Source: Clostridiales bacterium
GTDB lineage: Bacteria > Bacillota > Clostridia > Oscillospirales > CAG-382
Reading direction: 5' to 3'
NCBI GenBank assembly: GCA_003452915.1
Contig: DMMZ01000042.1
Location: 25,849 to 89,848, forward strand
DNA length: 64,000 nucleotides
Part shown: one piece after another, positions 32,907 to 42,024 of the stretch
Layout of the letters: every line of letters begins with the position of its first letter
Numbering within the stretch: position 1 is the stretch's first letter
Notes under the pieces: model-generated
Seen by the model: the letters and a program-made list of their open reading frames with translations, nothing else
Databases searched by the model: none
Told to the model about the DNA's origin: nothing
Made by a program: the position numbers and the translations under genes

Positions 32907-34406
32907 ATGACTATTTTCGGAGCGATTTTGGGATTGGCTGAGTATGGTATTAATAAGGGGCTTATAGAAAAGGAAGATGAGGATTACATAATCAATGGAT
33001 TGCTTTCGCTGTTCGGACTTGACAGTTATGAAAAACCGATTGAAAATATCGATTGTGAGCTTGATGAAATTCTCGGTTTTATGTGTGATTATGCTGTTAA
33101 GGCAAATATCATTCCTGATAACGGAGTTGTCTCTTGCGACCTTTTTGATGCCGCAATTATGGGGTTGCTTACACCTCGTCCATCCGATGTCATTGCTCAA
33201 TTTTACAGCCTATGGCAAAAAAATCCGCAGAAAGCAACCGATTATTTCTATAACCTTTGCAAGGATAACAATTATATAAGAACCACAAGAGTGGCTAAGG
33301 ATAAAAAATGGGTAACTCCAACGGAATACGGAAACCTTGACATAACAATTAATCTTTCAAAGCCCGAAAAAGACCCGAGACAGATCGCTGCAGAGAAAAA
33401 AGCACCTCAGAGCGGTTATCCCAAGTGCCTTTTGTGTATGGAAAACGAGGGTTATGCAGGACGGATTAACCACCCAGCAAGGCAGAATTTGCGTATTATT
33501 CCCATGGTTATTGACGGTAAACGCTGGGGCTTGCAGTATTCACCATATGTTTATTACAACGAGCATTGTATAGCCTTGAATGCCCATCATATACCCATGA
33601 AAATCGACCGAAGTACGTTTGTCAAGCTGACCGATTTTATTTCTATATTACCACATTATTTTATTGGCTCAAACGCTGACTTGCCGATTGTAGGCGGTTC
33701 AATTCTCTCGCACGATCATTTTCAAGGTGGAAGATATTCTTTCGCAATGGAAAAAGCTCCAATTGAGATTAACTTAAAATTCAAAGGCTTTGAGGATGTT
33801 AAAGCAAGAATTGTAAAATGGCCAATGTCGGTTATCCGAGTTTCCTGCACCGATAAAGATAGGCTGATAGACCTCTGCGATAGGATTTTAACAGGCTGGC
33901 GTGACTATACAGACAGAGAGAATTATGTTTTTGCCCAGACTCCGCAAGGTTTACATAATACCATAACACCTATAGCAAGACGCAAGGGTGAATTATACGA
34001 AATCGACCTTGTTTTACGCAACAATATAACCACTTCCGAGCATCCTCTCGGCTTATATCACCCTCATGCCGATAAGCATCATATTAAAAAAGAGAACATC
34101 GGGCTTATCGAGGTTATGGGACTTGCTGTATTGCCATCAAGACTGTTAAAAGAGTGTGAGATTCTAGCAGATTGTATTTTAAATGGAAAAGATATCCATA
34201 CAGACGAGAGGGTAGCTTCTCATGCTGACTGGGTCGATGGCTTCCTTGAAAAATACGATTCCATAACAGAAGAGAACATAGAAGAAATTCTTAGGCAGGA
34301 AATCGGACTTGTTTTTTTACAGGTTTTAGAGGACGCAGGTGTTTACAAATGCACCCCCGAGGGCAGAGAAGCGTTTTTGAAGTTTATTGATTATGTGAAT
34401 ATGTAA
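32907..34406 (+). CDS. galT: UDP-glucose--hexose-1-phosphate uridylyltransferase (class II GalT)
   Basis: Leloir pathway enzyme that exchanges UDP between glucose-1-phosphate and galactose-1-phosphate. 499 residues from ATG 32907, chosen since GAGGGGAAA is 9 bases upstream (an earlier in-frame ATG at 32889 lacks a site). The family features of the Gram-positive type II GalT are present: PKCLLCMENEGYAGR near 172, HPARQNLRIIP, YYNEHCIALNAHHIPM near 220, and the nucleophile motif SILSHDHFQGGR near 270. No galK or galE is in the window. Cotranscribed with the SGNH hydrolase. Confidence 0.95.
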   Translation: MTIFGAILGLAEYGINKGLIEKEDEDYIINGLLSLFGLDSYEKPIENIDCELDEILGFMCDYAVKANIIPDNGVVSCDLFDAAIMGLLTPRPSDVIAQFYSLWQKNPQKATDYFYNLCKDNNYIRTTRVAKDKKWVTPTEYGNLDITINLSKPEKDPRQIAAEKKAPQSGYPKCLLCMENEGYAGRINHPARQNLRIIPMVIDGKRWGLQYSPYVYYNEHCIALNAHHIPMKIDRSTFVKLTDFISILPHYFIGSNADLPIVGGSILSHDHFQGGRYSFAMEKAPIEINLKFKGFEDVKARIVKWPMSVIRVSCTDKDRLIDLCDRILTGWRDYTDRENYVFAQTPQGLHNTITPIARRKGELYEIDLVLRNNITTSEHPLGLYHPHADKHHIKKENIGLIEVMGLAVLPSRLLKECEILADCILNGKDIHTDERVASHADWVDGFLEKYDSITEENIEEILRQEIGLVFLQVLEDAGVYKCTPEGREAFLKFIDYVNM

Positions 34407-34555
34407 GGGAAATGGCTTGTCACTTTCATATAAAACCAAGCGTTAATATACCGACTTATAAAAAAGTTGATTAAAAAATTTCATTAACACATTAAACTAT
34501 TCTCTTTATTAATGCTTATTTTACTTAAAATATTTTTAAGGAGCTTTTAACGAAT

Positions 34556-35062
34556 ATGCCATTTTTAATACTTCTAATTTTTTTATTCCCTTTAATTATT
34601 ATTTTCTTACCGATAATAATAGAAAAAAGAAGAACCTCAATTTTTATAAAAAACAATCCAGACCATGTGAAAATGCAAATTTTTTCAGGGAGTAGTTCTT
34701 CATCTTACAAAATTAAAATTTTCTCAGTAAATGATCAGAAACCCAACTTTATTGGTAATATCCTATATTTGATTCCCGGTAAAAATAAAATTATCGCACA
34801 GTATAAAGCCATAGACGAAAATCAAAAATATAATCTTATGATAGGAAATCTATTAGGTGGGATAATTGGCACAATAGTAAATTTAATATCTTTAATTATG
34901 ATGAAAAAAAACTTAAAAATGGCGAACCCCCTAAACGGAATTACCGTTGATATCGAAACTAAAAGAAAAGGGCATTATGAAATGAAGGCTGATCCCTATG
35001 AGGACACCATTAATATAATATGCTTTGAAAGTGAAAAACCCGATATTAAAACATATAAATAA
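34556..35062 (+). CDS. hypothetical membrane-associated protein
   Basis: A 168-residue protein that I do not recognise. Residues 2-21 (PFLILLIFLFPLIIIFLPIII) form a strong N-terminal membrane helix, and 94-115 (NLLGGIIGTIVNLISLIMM) a second; the parts between and after are soluble, beta-rich and basic. The first 25 residues could be an uncleaved signal anchor. AAGGAG site before ATG. Lower GC than its neighbours. No partner is evident; the 149 bases before it contain no clear terminator or promoter. Confidence 0.5.
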   Translation: MPFLILLIFLFPLIIIFLPIIIEKRRTSIFIKNNPDHVKMQIFSGSSSSSYKIKIFSVNDQKPNFIGNILYLIPGKNKIIAQYKAIDENQKYNLMIGNLLGGIIGTIVNLISLIMMKKNLKMANPLNGITVDIETKRKGHYEMKADPYEDTINIICFESEKPDIKTYK

Positions 35063-35150
35063 GTAAAATAACCTTTAGATTTTAAACAATTTTTATTTGA
35101 TAGAACAACATCAAAGTATCATTCATCCTATTAATTGACATATAAAACCA

Positions 35151-35184
35151 GTGCGTACGGAATATCTCGTACGCACCATTTTTT
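35151..35184. terminator. bidirectional terminator between the hypothetical gene and the P-type ATPase
   Basis: GTGCGTACG (35151-35159) pairs perfectly with CGTACGCAC (35168-35176); CATTTTTT follows on the plus strand and TGGTTTTA on the minus strand. The two genes converge here. Confidence 0.8.
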
Positions 35185-35192
35185 ATAAATAT

Positions 35193-37820
35193 CTACTTTG
35201 TTATCTTCCTCTGTACCATCTTAACAAGCTCCACAATCGGGATAACCGATATTGCAAGTACGAGTGAAATCCCGTATTCGGTTAAAGTGATTGTTGCAAA
35301 GCCGAACATTTCGGAAAGGGCAGGAACATATATAACCATTGCGGTTAGTACGAGTGATAGAATCATTCCACCATAGAGATACTTGTTATGTGATTTAAGC
35401 CTAAAGACAGAACCTCTTTGCGAACGAAGGTTAAAGGAATGGAATATTTCCGCAAGCGACATAGTTAAGAACGCCATTGTGACACCGTCATGACTGTCAA
35501 CAAACTCCCAAACACCAGACTCTATATAATGTCCGATAAAATATGCTAAGAGTGTTAAAATAGAAACCATTATACCTTGATAAAGTATGTCAAAACCTGT
35601 TCCGCCCGAGAAAATACCCTCGTTCTTTTTTCTTGGCACACGCTGCATAAGGTTAGGCTCACCTTTTTCCATACCAAGAGCAAGCGCAGGGATGGAATCT
35701 GTAATAAGATTGATCCAAAGGATATGAACAGGCTTGAGGATTGTAAACCCGAGTACGGTTGCAACGAAAACGCTGATAACCTCGCTTAGGTTTGAGGATA
35801 GCAGGAATTGAATTGTCTTTTTTACGTTGTCGTAAATTCTTCTGCCTTCCTCAACAGCGGCGACGATAGTTGCAAAGTTATCGTCACCCAAAATCATATC
35901 CGCAACATTCTTTGTAACATCAGTACCCGTAATACCCATTCCGATACCGATATCAGCACTTTTTATTGATGGTGCATCGTTTACACCGTCACCTGTCATT
36001 GCTGTTATGCATTCCTTGGATTTCCAAGCGTTGACTATACGTACCTTGTGTTCGGGCTGTACACGTGCGTATACGGAATATTTTTCTATCGTTGCGAAAA
36101 GTTCTTCGTCATTGATTTTGTCTAACTGTGAGCCTGTAATTGCCTGTGACCTGTCGGTAAGAATTTCAAGTTCTGTTCCGATTGCAACGGCGGTGTCTAT
36201 ATGGTCGCCTGTTATCATTACAGGACGAATCCCTGCTGCTCTGCATTTCAAAACAGCTTCTTTTACCTCAGGCCGTACAGGGTCAATCATTCCTGTCAGG
36301 CCGATATAAACAAGCTGGTTTTCCAAAGCATCGGGTTCGAAAGAAAAAGGAATTTCGGTGTATTCTCTGTATGCAGCAGCAAGCACACGTAAAGCTCTGT
36401 CTGCCATAGCCTTGTTTTCTGAAAGTATCTCTGCACGAAGTGCAGGATTTAATTCTATTACCTCATTGTTTATAAGCGCATGAGTACATTTTTTAAGCAG
36501 TTCGTCGGGTGCGCCTTTTGTGTATTGAATAAATTTATCTTCATACTTATGGACAGTGGACATCATCTTTCGCATTGAATCGAAGGGTGCTTCGCCAATT
36601 CTGGGGTAAATTATCTTCAAATCATTTTTGTTGAGCGAATTTTTGTAAGCAAAGGTAACCAAAGCTGCTTCGGTAGGCTCACCTGTAACAACACCGTTTT
36701 TGTCAATATTAACATCGGTACAGAGTGCCATTGCGGTTGCAAGCAGGTCGGAGTTATTGGAATGATGCTCAACAACCGTCATTCTATTTTGTGTGAGAGT
36801 GCCTGTTTTGTCCGAGCAGATTATCTGCGTACAGCCGAGAGTCTCGACAGCGGTAAGCCTTCTTATTACAGCATTCCGCTTTGCCATTTTGGAAACACCG
36901 ATAGAAAGCACGATGGTAACAACAGCACTTAACCCTTCGGGAATAGCAGCAACAGCAAGAGAAACTGATACCATAAATGCGTCTAAAAGAACCTCGCTCT
37001 CGAAGCTGCCTGCTCTTATTACACCAAAAACGAATATAAATCCACATATTCCAAGCACCAAAAATGTAAGGATTTTACTTAACTGAGATAGTTTTACTTG
37101 GAGAGGAGTTTTTTCTTCTTTTGCATCGTTAAGAGCCTTTGCAATTCTACCCATCTCAGTATTCATGCCTGTACCGGTAACAACCGCAACACCTCGACCG
37201 TAAACAATCGAACTGCCCATATAAACCATATTCTTACGGTCACCGAGCGTAATTTCATCTTCAGAAGAGGTTAATGTCACGGAAGTTTTTGTAACGGGCA
37301 GAGATTCACCTGTTAAAGCAGCTTCTTCAGCTTTAAGAGAAGCAACCTCAATTAATCTTGCGTCGGCAGGGATAGAATCGCCTGCCTCGAGAAGGATTAT
37401 ATCACCGACAACAAGCTCTTCACTCTTGACAATCTTAACTTCACCGTCACGTAAAACTCGGCTTGTAGCCTTGGTCATCTCACGCAGAGCTTCGATAGCT
37501 TTCTCTGCTTTGCTCTCCTGAACAACACCAAGTATAGAATTCAATATAACTACAAAAAGTATAATGAACACATCGGCAAAGGAATGACCTTCGTAATAGG
37601 ATGTAATACCCGAAATTAATGCAGCAACAAGCAGAATAATTATCATCGGGTCTGCAAGTTGTTTTAGAAATCGGCTGAATAACGAAACCTTTGGCGGATC
37701 GGCAAGCCTGTTTGCACCGTTTTGCTGCAAGCGTGCTTCAGCTTCTTGATTTGTTAAACCCTTTGCGGTTGTTTTAAGGTCATCTAAAACTTTGTTTTTA
37801 TCAGATAAATAAAATTTCAT
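35193..37820 (-). CDS. P-type cation-transporting ATPase (Ca2+/Mn2+ type)
   Basis: An 875-residue P2-type ATPase (SERCA/PMCA-like). Cation ATPase N-terminal domain (1-60), TGES actuator motif near 167, phosphorylation motif DKTGTLT with Asp near 338, KGAPD, TGDHIDTAVAIG, and TGDGVNDAPSIKSADIGIGMG near 600-625, plus PEGLSAVV in the fourth helix (typical Ca2+ site) and six C-terminal helices ending in a cation_ATPase_C domain. It exports Ca2+ or Mn2+. The untranslated region carries a yybP-ykoY (Mn2+) riboswitch, which argues that Mn2+ is at least one physiological substrate. AGGAGG site before ATG. Confidence 0.93.
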   Translation of the reverse strand: MKFYLSDKNKVLDDLKTTAKGLTNQEAEARLQQNGANRLADPPKVSLFSRFLKQLADPMIIILLVAALISGITSYYEGHSFADVFIILFVVILNSILGVVQESKAEKAIEALREMTKATSRVLRDGEVKIVKSEELVVGDIILLEAGDSIPADARLIEVASLKAEEAALTGESLPVTKTSVTLTSSEDEITLGDRKNMVYMGSSIVYGRGVAVVTGTGMNTEMGRIAKALNDAKEEKTPLQVKLSQLSKILTFLVLGICGFIFVFGVIRAGSFESEVLLDAFMVSVSLAVAAIPEGLSAVVTIVLSIGVSKMAKRNAVIRRLTAVETLGCTQIICSDKTGTLTQNRMTVVEHHSNNSDLLATAMALCTDVNIDKNGVVTGEPTEAALVTFAYKNSLNKNDLKIIYPRIGEAPFDSMRKMMSTVHKYEDKFIQYTKGAPDELLKKCTHALINNEVIELNPALRAEILSENKAMADRALRVLAAAYREYTEIPFSFEPDALENQLVYIGLTGMIDPVRPEVKEAVLKCRAAGIRPVMITGDHIDTAVAIGTELEILTDRSQAITGSQLDKINDEELFATIEKYSVYARVQPEHKVRIVNAWKSKECITAMTGDGVNDAPSIKSADIGIGMGITGTDVTKNVADMILGDDNFATIVAAVEEGRRIYDNVKKTIQFLLSSNLSEVISVFVATVLGFTILKPVHILWINLITDSIPALALGMEKGEPNLMQRVPRKKNEGIFSGGTGFDILYQGIMVSILTLLAYFIGHYIESGVWEFVDSHDGVTMAFLTMSLAEIFHSFNLRSQRGSVFRLKSHNKYLYGGMILSLVLTAMVIYVPALSEMFGFATITLTEYGISLVLAISVIPIVELVKMVQRKITK

Positions 37821-37841
37821 TGTTAAAACAATACCTCCTAA

Positions 37842-38005
37842 AAATAATAAAAAAGACCCTTACAGCGTAATCACTGTAAAAGTCTTGCTAGATACATAAA
37901 ATGTACCGGATTGACCAAGTAAAAAACACCAAAAGGTTTTTTTTACTGATCAATCCTGAGAATAAATGCAACGCAAATATTCGTTAGCTACTCCCTTTCA
38001 CATGA
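37842..38005 (-). promoter_or_regulatory. yybP-ykoY manganese riboswitch with intrinsic terminator
   Basis: In the minus-strand leader of the P-type ATPase. The 5' P1 strand and conserved loop read TGTGAAAGGGAGTAGC (about 38005-37989) and the 3' side reads AGCAAGACTTTTACA (37889-37875), matching the family's AAAGGGGAGUAGC...AGCAAGACcUUU; TGTGAAAG pairs with CTTTTACA. A long stem GGATTGA...TCAATCC lies between. The 3' P1 strand is also the left arm of a terminator (GACTTTTACAG... with CTGTAAGGGTC) followed by TTTTTTATTATTTTT (to 37842). Ligand binding should stabilise P1, prevent the terminator and turn the ATPase on. Confidence 0.85.
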
Positions 38006-38008
38006 AAA

Positions 38009-38037
38009 TATTACCATATATATGCATTATTGTCAAT
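38009..38037 (-). promoter_or_regulatory. promoter of the riboswitch-P-type ATPase transcript
   Basis: Minus-strand TTGACA (38037-38032), 17 bases, TAATAT (38014-38009). The expected transcription start coincides with the first base of the riboswitch P1 helix. Confidence 0.75.
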
Positions 38038-38051
38038 ATAATAATCTAAAG

Positions 38052-38080
38052 TTGACATACGCTTAGATTTATTATATAAT
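38052..38080 (+). promoter_or_regulatory. consensus sigma-A promoter of gltX-glnS
   Basis: TTGACA (38052-38057), 17 bases, TATAAT (38075-38080), a perfect promoter. AATCTAA (38043-38049) and TTAGATT (38063-38069) form an inverted repeat around the -35 box, a possible operator. Confidence 0.8.
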
Positions 38081-38146
38081 ATTCTAATTAAAATATTCCA
38101 ATATAGGATGGTAGTTTGAATACGATTATTCAAACTTTAGAAAGGC

Positions 38147-39793
38147 ATGATTAAAAATATGGACTACATTGCTTTGGCAGAGTTGCTTTTTCCGAACGTA
38201 AATAAGACAACCGAATACTACGAGGATATGTACCCCGAACGTGTTTTACCCGAGGGAGCTAAGGTTACTCGTTTTGCACCAAGCCCAACAGGGTTTGTAC
38301 ATTTTGGCGGTCTTTTTCCTGTTTTGGTTGATGTACAACTTGCACGTCAGAGCGGCGGTGTCTGCTACCTTAGAATTGAGGACACAGACTCAAAAAGAGA
38401 AGTTAAAGGCGCAGAGCTTGATATTATAAACGCTTTTAAAGCATTCGGTATTTCTTTTGATGAGAGCATTGTAAAGAGCGGAGCATACGGTCCGTACAGA
38501 CAAAGTGAACGTAAGGAAATTTATCACACCTTTGCAAAAAAACTTGTTGCCGAGGGTAAGGCTTACCCTTGCTTTTGCAGTCAAAAAGAAATGGAAGATA
38601 TGCGAAAGCTCCAGAAATCACAAAAAGAAACAACCGGTTATTACGGGAAGTATACAAAGTGCAGAGATTTAACACTTGAACAAGTTAAAAATAAACTTGA
38701 TTCAGGTATGTCTTATGTTCTTCGTTTAAAGTCTTTCGGAAACAGTAACAATAAAATAAAATTTACCGACCTTATTAAGGGTACAATAGAAATAACCGAA
38801 AATGACATCGACCATATATTGTTGAAAAGTGACGGAATGCCTGATTATCATCTTGCTCATGCGGTTGATGATCATCTGATGCGTACAACACATGTTGTAA
38901 GAGGCGAGGAGTGGCTTCCAAGCTTACCTTATCATATTCAGCTTTTTGCAGCGTTTGGTTTCAAGCTGCCAAAATATATGCACATCGCCCAGCTTATGAG
39001 ACTAGACGGAACATCAAAGAAAAAGCTCTCAAAGCGTGATAAGGGTGCAGGGCTGACCTCCTATATTTCGGATGGTTATGCACCCAAGGCGGTTATTGAA
39101 TATGTCCTTACTCTTCTTAACTCAAACTTTGAGGACTGGCGAAGAGCAAATCCGGACGCTGATGTAAGAGAATTTCCCTTCTCAATAAAAAAAATGAGTG
39201 CTTCTGGCGCACTCTTTGACCTTATAAAGTTAAACGATGTGAGCAAAAATGTACTGTCACGTATGACAACCGAACAAATTTATGACCGTCTTACCGAGTG
39301 GGCAAAAGTCTATGACAAGAAGTTTTACGGTGTCTTGACACGACAACCTGATTTTACACTCGCAATTCTTTCAATCGGCAGGGGCGGACCAAAGGCTCGT
39401 AAAGATTTTGGACGCTGGGATGAGGTTAAGCCATTTATAGGCTTCTTCTTTAAGGAATACTTCAAGGTAACAGATCAACCCGAAGGTGATTTCAAAAAAG
39501 ATGACATTAAAAACGCGATAACCGAATACCTAAGCATCTATAATCCCGAGGACGACAAGGAAACATGGTTTGAAAAAATAAAGGTTGTTGCTGAGAAAAC
39601 AGGTTTTTGTCCCAGCACAAAAGATTACAAACAGAATCCTGAAGGCTGGAAGGGTCATGTTGGCGACACAAGCATGTTCATCCGCCTTGCGATTACTGGC
39701 AGATTGAATTCACCTGATTTATTCACTGTAATGCAGATTCTCGGCGGTGATGAGTGTAAGAAGAGATTAAAGAACTACCTAAAGAACATTTAA
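38147..39793 (+). CDS. gltX: glutamyl-tRNA synthetase
   Basis: Class I aminoacyl-tRNA synthetase of 548 residues. HIGH-type motif FAPSPTGFVHFGG near 40-52 (the His-Ile-Gly-His signature is HFGG here), CYLRIEDTDSKR, AYPCFCSQKEME, the KMSKS-type motif KKLSKRDKGAG near 290, and a C-terminal anticodon-binding alpha-helical domain. Longer than typical GluRS (about 480) because of an N-terminal extension of ~35 residues and an extended C terminus, as in the clostridial long form. Start: ATG 38147 is taken; ATG 38159 is a plausible alternative with better spacing from AAAGG at 38141. Cotranscribed with glnS. Confidence 0.93.
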   Translation: MIKNMDYIALAELLFPNVNKTTEYYEDMYPERVLPEGAKVTRFAPSPTGFVHFGGLFPVLVDVQLARQSGGVCYLRIEDTDSKREVKGAELDIINAFKAFGISFDESIVKSGAYGPYRQSERKEIYHTFAKKLVAEGKAYPCFCSQKEMEDMRKLQKSQKETTGYYGKYTKCRDLTLEQVKNKLDSGMSYVLRLKSFGNSNNKIKFTDLIKGTIEITENDIDHILLKSDGMPDYHLAHAVDDHLMRTTHVVRGEEWLPSLPYHIQLFAAFGFKLPKYMHIAQLMRLDGTSKKKLSKRDKGAGLTSYISDGYAPKAVIEYVLTLLNSNFEDWRRANPDADVREFPFSIKKMSASGALFDLIKLNDVSKNVLSRMTTEQIYDRLTEWAKVYDKKFYGVLTRQPDFTLAILSIGRGGPKARKDFGRWDEVKPFIGFFFKEYFKVTDQPEGDFKKDDIKNAITEYLSIYNPEDDKETWFEKIKVVAEKTGFCPSTKDYKQNPEGWKGHVGDTSMFIRLAITGRLNSPDLFTVMQILGGDECKKRLKNYLKNI

Positions 39794-39810
39794 AGGAGTT
39801 AAATTGCTGT

Positions 39811-41466
39811 ATGGATGATAATAAAAATATAAAAAACTTTCTGTACGAAATAATCGAGTCTGATCTGGAGAGCGGAAAAGTTAAGGAGATTCAAACTCGT
39901 TTTCCTCCCGAGCCTAACGGCTATCTGCATATCGGCTCTGCAAAAGCTATATATATCAACTATAATGCTGCTAAAAAATTCGGAGGTAAGTTTAACCTTC
40001 GTTATGACGATACAAACCCTGCAAAAGAAGATGAAGAATATGTAAAGTCAATATACGAGGATATTACATGGCTTATCGGCGAAAAGCCGGATGCAGTTCT
40101 TTACGGCAGTGATTATTTTGACAAATGCTATGAATATGCTGTAAAACTAATAAAAGACGGAAAAGCCTATGTATGTAACCTTTCCGCCGATGAAATGCGT
40201 GAATACAGAGGAACGTTAACTGAATCGGGTAAAGAAAGTCCATACCGCAACAGAAGTATCGAGGAAAATCTCACTCTTTTTGAAAAAATGAAAAGTGGCG
40301 AGCTGCCTGACGGGTACTGTACGCTCCGTGCTAAAATCGATATGTCGTCTTCCAATATGAATTTGCGTGACCCTGCAATTTACAGGATTCTGCATACTGA
40401 CCATCACAGGCAGGGCAGTAAGTGGTGTATATATCCACTCTATGATTACGCACACCCGATACAGGATGCTCTTGAGGGAATTTCCCACTCAATGTGTTCA
40501 ATAGAATTCGAGAATCATCGTCCTCTTTATGACTGGGTTGTAGACAACATAGACTTCGAAAAAAAACCACACCAGTATGAGTTTGCAAAACTTAACATTA
40601 GCTATACTTTAATGAGCAAGCGTTATCTTCGCCGCCTTGTCGAAACAAAGGTTGTTGACGGTTGGGATGACCCCAGAATGCCGACACTTTGTGCTTTACG
40701 CCGCAGAGGTTATACTCCGAGTGCGATTTTTGATTTTGTCGAGAGGGCAGGTGTGGCAAAGAATTATTCGTTAGTTGATATAGCTCTACTTGAACATTGC
40801 ATCAGGGAGGAGCTTAACAACTCTGCTCAGAGAAGAATAGCGGTGCTTGACCCGATTAAGGTTATAATCGAGAATTACCCCGAAAATGAAACCGAATACT
40901 TTGAGATAAGCAATAATCCTAACGATGAAAACACAGGAAAACGTAAAGTTGCTTTTACAAAAGAGATTTGTATCGATGCCGAAGATTTTTCGCTTGAACC
41001 GCCGCCTAAGTTTTTCCGCTTAAAGCCAGATGGCGAAGTGAGACTTATGGGTGCATATATAATTAAATGCAAGAACATTGTCTTAAACGATGACGGAAGT
41101 GTAAAAGAAATTATCTGTACTGCTGACATCGAAAGCAGTAACAAAAATCCGATAGACGGCAGAAAGATAAAAGGTACTATTCATTGGGTTTCAACAACCG
41201 AGTGTATTGATGCGGATATTTATATATACGACAAGTTGTTCAGCATTGAGAACACCGGAGCCATTGCAGAGGGTGAGAGCTATGATGATTATCTCAAAAA
41301 GGATTCGGTAAAAATAAAGAAAAACTGCAAGCTTGAAAAATCACTTGCCGATGCAAAACCGGGTGAGCGTTTCCAATTTGTCCGCACAGGCTATTTCTGC
41401 AAGGATATCAAGAATGCTAACTCATTTAATCAAATTGTAGAGTTAAAAGATTCAAAACCATTTTAA
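39811..41466 (+). CDS. glnS: glutaminyl-tRNA synthetase
   Basis: Class Ic synthetase of 551 residues charging tRNA-Gln directly. RFPPEPNGYLHIGSAKA near 32-48 contains the HIGH motif (HIGS), MRLDDTNP-like RYDDTNPAKED, YDYAHPIQDALEGI, and LMSKRYLRRLV near 267 is the KMSKS counterpart. The C-terminal beta-barrel anticodon domain (ECIDADIYIYDKLF) is complete. Many Firmicutes lack GlnRS and use GatCAB, so its presence after gltX is notable; it may derive from transfer, but base usage looks like the neighbours. Converges with a minus-strand gene at a hairpin. Confidence 0.95.
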   Translation: MDDNKNIKNFLYEIIESDLESGKVKEIQTRFPPEPNGYLHIGSAKAIYINYNAAKKFGGKFNLRYDDTNPAKEDEEYVKSIYEDITWLIGEKPDAVLYGSDYFDKCYEYAVKLIKDGKAYVCNLSADEMREYRGTLTESGKESPYRNRSIEENLTLFEKMKSGELPDGYCTLRAKIDMSSSNMNLRDPAIYRILHTDHHRQGSKWCIYPLYDYAHPIQDALEGISHSMCSIEFENHRPLYDWVVDNIDFEKKPHQYEFAKLNISYTLMSKRYLRRLVETKVVDGWDDPRMPTLCALRRRGYTPSAIFDFVERAGVAKNYSLVDIALLEHCIREELNNSAQRRIAVLDPIKVIIENYPENETEYFEISNNPNDENTGKRKVAFTKEICIDAEDFSLEPPPKFFRLKPDGEVRLMGAYIIKCKNIVLNDDGSVKEIICTADIESSNKNPIDGRKIKGTIHWVSTTECIDADIYIYDKLFSIENTGAIAEGESYDDYLKKDSVKIKKNCKLEKSLADAKPGERFQFVRTGYFCKDIKNANSFNQIVELKDSKPF

Positions 41467-41578
41467 GAATACTACTTCTCATAGGAAACAATAAGAAAAA
41501 TTCTTCGAAAAAGTTCATAGATCAAAGACTTTTCTTCGAATTTATCACTGTTTCTAGTTCGAATTAGTATAATAAGAA

Positions 41579-41603
41579 AGCCTTGAGAAAAATTCTCAAG
41601 GCT
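41579..41603. terminator. bidirectional terminator after glnS
   Basis: AGCCTTGAGAA (41579-41589) pairs with TTCTCAAGGCT (41593-41603) with AAA as loop; AATTTTCTG follows on the plus strand and TTTCTTATTATA on the minus strand. It contains the stop of the minus-strand gene. A weaker hairpin TTCGAAAAAGT/ACTTTTCTTCGAA lies at about 41504-41540. Confidence 0.75.
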
Positions 41604-42003
41604 AATTTTCTGATTTTGTAAGTCTTTTTATTATCCTAAGAATGATCGCAGTAATAATTAAAAATCCACCGCAAAAAATTACTGTCAAAACAAGGTGTGT
41701 AAACAATTCTAAATTAATAAAATCGTCCCAACTGATTGTAAACTTGGCATTTTCGATTGTTTTAATTCTGTCTTTCTGGTAGATAAACAACCCAGCCAGA
41801 TTAAATATAGTCCATGCTGACATTATATATTTTGATGCAGGTAGATATGCACAGTAAACATAGAGTGCGGTATAGATTAATGAAAAAATCACAACACGTA
41901 GCCATCCGACCTTATCACTCTGAATCGACATAAATATATGCATTCCGCAAGTCAATGCAGAAAGTACCACAGATACAATCAAATTGGATTTTGTTAATTT
42001 CAT
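41602..42003 (-). CDS. small membrane protein of unknown function
   Basis: A 133-residue protein with about four membrane segments (about 8-27, 34-54, 58-77, 97-124) joined by short loops; ends with basic LRIIKRLTKSEN. I do not recognise the family. It follows the DUF1893 gene by 21 bases on the same strand, so is probably in the ECF S component-DUF1893 operon. Its TAG stop lies inside the shared terminator. Confidence 0.55.
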   Translation of the reverse strand: MKLTKSNLIVSVVLSALTCGMHIFMSIQSDKVGWLRVVIFSLIYTALYVYCAYLPASKYIMSAWTIFNLAGLFIYQKDRIKTIENAKFTISWDDFINLELFTHLVLTVIFCGGFLIITAIILRIIKRLTKSEN

Positions 42004-42024
42004 ACGGATTGCTTCACCTCGCTT

